From contig CAJUQB010000043.1 of assembly GCA_910588285.1 (NCBI GenBank), positions 14,404-42,416 on the forward strand: a stretch of DNA of 28,013 bases, read 5' to 3'. The position numbers and the translations under genes are program-made. Below are positions 23,308 to 28,013 of the stretch, piece after piece. The notes beneath the pieces are model-generated. The model was not told the DNA's origin. It saw only the letters and a list, made by a program, of their open reading frames with translations, and did not search any database. This DNA comes from an uncultured Lachnospiraceae bacterium. Lineage in GTDB: Bacteria > Bacillota > Clostridia > Lachnospirales > Lachnospiraceae. Each line of letters starts with the position of its first letter. Position 1 is the first letter of the stretch.

Positions 23308-25626
23308 TTAAAACAACTCTAGCACATCCGTTGAGGACTTATCTGATCTTAATGTAATGTTATCTAAATCCAAAGTAAATGATGCGGAAATAAATTCAGG
23401 ATAATTGATTGTTAATCCGTTTAAAATTCTTACCATTTCCTCTTTTGAAAGACCAAATATTTTTATGGGACTCACGCCATCCCGTTCAATAGTATTATCA
23501 AACAATGTGTTTAAAGTAAACTGATAATATTCTCCACATGCCTCTGCAAATTTATAAAGAGCATATAAAACAACTAATGCATCTGCGTCTTCCCAAGGTT
23601 GCCTTTCCAACGCAATAACTCGATTCTTCTGTTTAATTGTTTCACCTAATCCAAGTTTTCCGATAGGAAGATCACATATTCTGGAAAGCGAACTAAATAT
23701 ATCATTTGTCCAATTTTCTTTTGCGCCATCCTCTAGCATCAATGCGGCAAGATAACTTTTTTCCAATGTTTCATAATAATTTGTTCTATTTACAAACCAT
23801 CCAATTTGAGGTGCATAGCAGAGATTTGTATAAATAATTCCCCAGCTCTGCTCACTATTCAATCCGAGTTTGTCAACAATCTCTGCCGTTCTTGAAAATC
23901 CCGTATCATCCAAAAGCTTTGCATCCCTTAAAAAACGTTTAAAAAAACTATGCATCTGCGAACCCAAACTATGTTTTTCATCAAATTCATTCTTATACTC
24001 AAAAAACTGTGAAAACCATTCCATTTTAGGTGCATGATGCGAATAACTATTTAAACTCATATTTTTGCCTGACATTATAATTCCTCCTTTTGGTTGCTCT
24101 AATGATTTGTAAACTAAACATCCTTTTTCAACTTTATGACACTGAGAGCAATGGTAACAAGTATCGCTTATAACAACTTGCCCATTTACAAAATCCATGC
24201 ACCCATATGGGCAGTCAGCCTGACACTCTCGACATGCCACACAATTGCTTGTCTTTCTAAAAACATTTTTTATCAATTTAACAAATTCACTATTTCCCCT
24301 TGCCGTAATTCCATCAATACTAATCTGAAGTTTGTTATCTCTTTCATTTAACTCAAATTGCAAAATTTTATCCTTAAACATTATTGTATACGGCGAAAAA
24401 TCATTCCCAAGTACACCAATTGTTTTTATCCATTCTTTCCAATTTGTTTTTGGATTCTCTATATGTATTTCAATAGAATTATCCTTTAGCCTTTTTTCAC
24501 TATAAGAAGTCTTTAACTCCAAATCTCGTCCATTTTTTCTCGCTTTCCATCCACCGACTCGAATAAATTTTTCTAGTTCTTCATTGGAATTAAAATTTTT
24601 CTTATATTCACTTCTAATAATATCAACAAAAGGTTCTGCCTCTTTTTGATAACAGTGATGATTCATGAAATCATTTCTTTCCGCTGCTTTTGGGCATATC
24701 AAACACCCAGCTCTTCTATTACCTTTCTTATATGTTTCATTCATAATCAAATTTTGCTGATAAATATACAAAAAAACTTCAGCAGAACCCCACTTCAAAA
24801 TCGCATTGCAGCTATATTGCCCCTTATGTTTTTCACCATAACTAATATAATCATATTTGCTTCTAGCAAGACTTTCATCAGCACGTACACCTACAAATCC
24901 CATTCCTGTAAAATCTGGTTTTTTGAGAAGCTCTCGTAATTTTAAAATTTGTGGTGCTGTTTTATGTACACTGCAACACCATCTTGTTACTGTCGATGGT
25001 GGACCAAATTTCCCCCATGTATCTAAAGGATTATACTCCGATTTTGCTATATGAAATTCTATTTTCACTCTTTCGCAATAATCTCTAATAAAATCTACCG
25101 TCCTATAAGTATCTGAGAATTCCATCCCTGTATCTCCAAACAGCACTATAAATCCATTATGCGGCAATGAACGCTGCACTAAATCTAATGCTACCACACT
25201 ATCCTTTCCACCGCTAAAGGCAACATAAAACACATCTACTTTTTCTTTATAATCTCTATAAGTATTATATATATTTTGAATTGTTTCTTGAGCTAAGTTT
25301 TCAATAAGACTGCTATTTTTTTTAACCATCGCATCAATATCTACAAGCTCCAATTCTGCATCAACATCTTCCAATACAATCAGTTCGGGGGCGCAATATA
25401 GTGTTCCTCCTTTCGTTCGCGCAATTGTCCGTCCCTTATAAATATAATTGTTTGCCTCTGCCCACATAATGGGCGCCGATTCATCTTTGGGATATCCCCA
25501 ATACTTATCGAAGCCTAAAATATCTAGTTCTTTATAATAAACAGGTCTTGGCTCTTTACTAAACTTTGATTGCTCATTAGTTAATAGAAGTCCTCCCGTT
25601 TCTGCATCCCATATATACTGATACAT
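23308..25626 (-). CDS. brxP: BrxP, PP-loop/PAPS-reductase-like protein with ferredoxin cysteines and DUF4007-like tail
   Basis: A 772-residue protein, the hallmark of type 4 BREX in place of a methyltransferase. The PP-loop motif SGGKDS is at 138-143, with GDTGMEFSDTYR at 164-175 as in PAPS reductases and DndC. RWCCSVHK at 215-222 and GCLIC at 307-311 provide cysteines for an iron-sulfur cluster. A ferredoxin-like segment follows (C462, C465, C468, C472, C476; C490, C493, C496, C503). From about 523 the sequence resembles DUF4007, also found next to PP-loop proteins in Ssp-type systems. PP-loop enzymes activate a substrate with ATP and pass sulfur to it; here the substrate could be DNA. The ATG has gaggtt 7 bases upstream. 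It follows the 642-residue gene by 9 bases. Confidence 0.88.
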   Translation of the reverse strand: MYQYIWDAETGGLLLTNEQSKFSKEPRPVYYKELDILGFDKYWGYPKDESAPIMWAEANNYIYKGRTIARTKGGTLYCAPELIVLEDVDAELELVDIDAMVKKNSSLIENLAQETIQNIYNTYRDYKEKVDVFYVAFSGGKDSVVALDLVQRSLPHNGFIVLFGDTGMEFSDTYRTVDFIRDYCERVKIEFHIAKSEYNPLDTWGKFGPPSTVTRWCCSVHKTAPQILKLRELLKKPDFTGMGFVGVRADESLARSKYDYISYGEKHKGQYSCNAILKWGSAEVFLYIYQQNLIMNETYKKGNRRAGCLICPKAAERNDFMNHHCYQKEAEPFVDIIRSEYKKNFNSNEELEKFIRVGGWKARKNGRDLELKTSYSEKRLKDNSIEIHIENPKTNWKEWIKTIGVLGNDFSPYTIMFKDKILQFELNERDNKLQISIDGITARGNSEFVKLIKNVFRKTSNCVACRECQADCPYGCMDFVNGQVVISDTCYHCSQCHKVEKGCLVYKSLEQPKGGIIMSGKNMSLNSYSHHAPKMEWFSQFFEYKNEFDEKHSLGSQMHSFFKRFLRDAKLLDDTGFSRTAEIVDKLGLNSEQSWGIIYTNLCYAPQIGWFVNRTNYYETLEKSYLAALMLEDGAKENWTNDIFSSLSRICDLPIGKLGLGETIKQKNRVIALERQPWEDADALVVLYALYKFAEACGEYYQFTLNTLFDNTIERDGVSPIKIFGLSKEEMVRILNGLTINYPEFISASFTLDLDNITLRSDKSSTDVLELF

Positions 25627-25635
25627 GTTGTAACC

Positions 25636-27564
25636 TCATTTCTCTGATGTATTTATTTTTTCTCTTAATAATTTTGCTTCATGTACTATTTTTTCAATGT
25701 CAGCATATCTCTTTCTCTGTTGGTATCCCTGTTCCACCAATAGTTCTAAAGCAGAATTTTTTTCACTCCATTGACTAGAATGTGCTAATACATCAATGAT
25801 AAGTTCTTGATAATTCTCTATGCCACTATCTTGGCGTACCACAGCACCAAAAACTCCGGATGCCGAAAAACTTGCATGTAACAATTTAAATTTTTTACTG
25901 TATTTATAAATGTAACTTTCCAATACATATCCGTTCCACTGCACGCATATTGTCGGGAAATGCATAAATAATCCAATATCTTTTAACGGAATATAGTTCC
26001 TCTCGCACAAATCATTAAGAATGCTATCTATTTCATCAATTGCAAATTCCACCTTATCATGCCTTAAAAACAACTCATCTGAAATTCTTACCATCTCATT
26101 TCTGACAGAATCCCAATATATTATCTTATTATTCACCTCAGATGCAAATGTTTTTAATTCTTCAGTAGTTACTCGTTCTCTTTCATTACAATACTGAGCA
26201 AAAACTTCTGCCATACTTAATTCTTGTTCTATTCGACTTATAATCGGACCATTAAAAGAATATGAGTCACGCAAAATATATGCAAGGCAGTTGCGAATAC
26301 CATATGTAGTAAACTCCAAAGTATTAGCGAATATTCCCTGACAATTATCAGCTATCAATTGACGCAGTTCAACATCCGTAATATATGTTTTATTCTCTAA
26401 TGCACAATAAATCAATCGGCTAACTTCTGTAATTTCTTCTTCACTAATGGGTAAATTCATCGCATAAAAATATGTTTCCTGCTCAACTTGAACAATTGGC
26501 TTTGTCATTACAAGCACACGCTTGATTTTATCCAATGGTATGTACCACATAACCTCTTGAATATCTGCATATGACATAGGTATTGGCGAGTTCTTTAACA
26601 CTTTCAAAACATCTCCGGTCAAGTCCGCTTCTCTATCTTTCAAACACAAAAATGTCTGTTGTTTTTTTAATTTTCCAGCAGACATACTTATTAGAATATT
26701 ACCAAGAAATTCCTCATCATATATTTGTAGCTTTTCTATCAATTCCATCTGGTATCTATGATAGACCGCATTAGGATACACACAAGTTGTTCCGTTTTGG
26801 AAAACAAGCATTACATTTTCAAATATTTGTTTCAAAATGTCATTTTGTTCATCATCATGTCTTGCATAAATACGCTCTTCTCTGACAGTTCCTATTGTCT
26901 TTAATATGCCTAAAAGCTGCTCGTCAGATAATGGCATTTCTTTTGCGAATCTCTCATTATAATATGCCTTAAATCTATCTCTATCTATTCCAGATTTGAT
27001 GCGAAATCCATTCTCGTAATCGTCTCTCAAAATAAGTGCAAATTCTTCCTCATATAATGTATCATACACCGCTAATACAGGTGGCTCTGCTTCAATTATT
27101 TGTGACTTATCAACTTCTAATTCTTCATGCTTTCTCTCAACAACATCTTCTTTACATTCATTATCCTTTGTCAAATATGCAGCCACGCTATCGGATACAT
27201 CTATCTTTTCCTCTAATCGTTTATCTATTTCCACCGTTTTCCCCGTTTCTATTAATATCTCTTGGAATTTCACCCTGTCACATTTATACAATTCAACCAT
27301 GTTTGTAAATAGTTTTGAAGCACCCCTTAAACCGCACTTTTCTTGTGTCAGCAGTTCATTTACCAGCATAAATTGCATTGTAATTCCATTTTCATTGCGG
27401 AACACATCATCTATTTTAATTCCATTATTCTCAGCTCTTTTTCTTAAAGCTTGAGAAACATTTTTGATAGCATCTTTTTTCGTACACTTACCTGCATTAT
27501 AATCTACACATGCCAGAATCAGTATTGCAGCCTCACATTCATCCCAAGGAACTCTCATTGCCAT
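25636..27564 (-). CDS. Uncharacterised 642-residue multi-winged-helix-like protein of the BREX operon
   Basis: I do not recognise a named family. Residues 1-105 form a compact helical domain (VPWDECEAAILILACVDYN, FRNENGITMQFMLVNELL) of a type I recall at the N-terminus of other Firmicute defence-associated proteins, often with W-x4-E-A and F-R-N-x2-G-I-x-x-Q. An acidic linker (132-162) follows. The rest looks like a series of winged-helix or HTH units, for instance 318-368 (PIPMSYADIQEVMWYIPLDKI, ending Y-F-Y) and further units near 395-430 and 460-500. No catalytic motif is visible. A DNA-sensing or recruiting role is inference. The start has aaggag 7 bases upstream. It lies 31 bases after the regulator and 9 bases before brxP, so it is in the operon. 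Confidence 0.75.
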   Translation of the reverse strand: MAMRVPWDECEAAILILACVDYNAGKCTKKDAIKNVSQALRKRAENNGIKIDDVFRNENGITMQFMLVNELLTQEKCGLRGASKLFTNMVELYKCDRVKFQEILIETGKTVEIDKRLEEKIDVSDSVAAYLTKDNECKEDVVERKHEELEVDKSQIIEAEPPVLAVYDTLYEEEFALILRDDYENGFRIKSGIDRDRFKAYYNERFAKEMPLSDEQLLGILKTIGTVREERIYARHDDEQNDILKQIFENVMLVFQNGTTCVYPNAVYHRYQMELIEKLQIYDEEFLGNILISMSAGKLKKQQTFLCLKDREADLTGDVLKVLKNSPIPMSYADIQEVMWYIPLDKIKRVLVMTKPIVQVEQETYFYAMNLPISEEEITEVSRLIYCALENKTYITDVELRQLIADNCQGIFANTLEFTTYGIRNCLAYILRDSYSFNGPIISRIEQELSMAEVFAQYCNERERVTTEELKTFASEVNNKIIYWDSVRNEMVRISDELFLRHDKVEFAIDEIDSILNDLCERNYIPLKDIGLFMHFPTICVQWNGYVLESYIYKYSKKFKLLHASFSASGVFGAVVRQDSGIENYQELIIDVLAHSSQWSEKNSALELLVEQGYQQRKRYADIEKIVHEAKLLREKINTSEK

Positions 27565-27595
27565 AATCTACTCCTTGTCAATCCGTTACCGTAAA

Positions 27596-27817
27596 TTAGT
27601 CTACGTTTCTCTTATTTCGTCGATCATAACTAATTATATCGCCAAAATCGCATTCCAACTCTTCACATAATTTCTCTAATATTGAAAGTGACACTGGTTC
27701 TCCTTTTGTCATCTTGGCAATCGTACTACTGCTAATTCCCAAGTTATTAATCAAATCTACTTTTTTCATTTCTTTATCTATTAAGATTTTCCACAAACCA
27801 TTATATGATACTGCCAT
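27596..27817 (-). CDS. Small XRE-family (YozG-like) regulator, first gene of the BREX operon
   Basis: A 73-residue Cro/C1-type helix-turn-helix protein that is little more than the DNA-binding domain: MKKVDLINNLGISSSTIAKM spans helices two and three, and VSLSILEKLCEELECDFGDII follows as in YozG-like proteins. It is the first gene after the predicted promoter and 31 bases before the 642-residue gene, so it probably autoregulates the operon. gaggtaagg precedes the ATG. The paired 11-base repeats upstream are candidate binding sites. Confidence 0.88.
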   Translation of the reverse strand: MAVSYNGLWKILIDKEMKKVDLINNLGISSSTIAKMTKGEPVSLSILEKLCEELECDFGDIISYDRRNKRNVD

Positions 27818-27890
27818 TCCCTTACCTCTTTGACTTTAGTTTTTACAGCCAATAACAACTTCTTAAAACATAATAAACCCAACTGTTGTT

Positions 27891-27919
27891 AATATAACAT
27901 ATATTTGCATTTTATTCAA
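27891..27919 (-). promoter_or_regulatory. Predicted promoter of the BREX operon
   Basis: On the minus strand, TTGAAT (27914-27919) and TATATT (27891-27896) are separated by exactly 17 bases, about 75 bases before the regulator start. This would drive the whole block down to the cysteine desulfurase. No other promoter-like site as good lies in 27818-28013. Confidence 0.55.
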
Positions 27920-27933
27920 TTCTATTTGCATTT
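27902..27933. promoter_or_regulatory. Paired 11-base direct repeats, candidate operator of the XRE regulator
   Basis: tatttgcattt occurs at 27902-27912 and again at 27923-27933, 21 bases apart (about two helical turns), flanking the -35 box. Such spacing suits two regulator dimers on one DNA face blocking the promoter. Assignment to the adjacent XRE protein is inference. Confidence 0.45.
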
Positions 27934-28013
27934 TTTCTTCGCATAATCGAACTTTTACGTTACAGTTCAGAGGCAATGTCATTAACTTAAGCCGGCTCTA
28001 TCAGAGGTTCCCA

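Overview
The window looks like an accessory (defence) island in a low-GC, spore-forming Firmicute, most likely a gut Clostridium or Lachnospiraceae. The evidence is strong AGGAGG-type ribosome binding sites, Firmicute families (a YdbC/PC4-like protein, a YozG-like XRE regulator, YkgJ-like cysteine-cluster proteins), a SpoIID-like peptidoglycan-binding protein, and a very AT-rich gene block beside more GC-balanced housekeeping-type genes. I see no rRNA, tRNA or CRISPR array.

Left part (1-9.2 kb). The first 55 bases are an exact copy of 2389-2443, the 5' end of a ykgJ-like gene. A ykgJ-like gene and a Schlafen/AlbA_2 plus GHKL-type protein therefore sit between direct repeats. A plus-strand sporulation-type protein (SpoIID, two PG-binding and two LysM domains) follows. 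Next is a minus-strand two-gene restriction-modification operon: a beta-class DNA methyltransferase, then a 916-residue protein with an N-terminal PD-(D/E)XK-like motif, an adenine-methyltransferase core and a presumed target-recognition region (type IIG-like). Its putative promoter overlaps a LexA/SOS-box-like site. A plus-strand SGNH/GDSL hydrolase closes this part.

Middle part (9.2-13.8 kb). It holds an unrecognised 588-residue helical protein, a PC4/YdbC-like protein and an intact P-loop kinase-like gene. The rest is remnants: an IS91-family transposase fragment, a broken acetyltransferase, a 279-bp element with 29-bp perfect terminal inverted repeats carrying the tail of an IS1595-like transposase, and a DUF2971-like gene cut off by that element. 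A second ykgJ-like paralogue follows.

Right part (13.9-27.9 kb). One long minus-strand operon, read right to left: small XRE regulator, an unrecognised 642-residue multi-winged-helix-like protein, BrxP (PP-loop/PAPS-reductase-like, ferredoxin-like cysteines, DUF4007-like tail), BrxC, PglZ, a short BrxL, a 65-residue zinc-ribbon-like protein and a cysteine desulfurase. The brxP-brxC-pglZ-brxL core is a type 4 BREX phage-defence system, which has no methyltransferase. The tightly coupled zinc-ribbon and desulfurase genes suggest the system carries its own sulfur supply, so the BREX mark may be a DNA sulfur modification (phosphorothioate-like). That chemistry is inference from gene content. The 642-residue protein and the zinc-ribbon protein are the best candidates for undescribed components.
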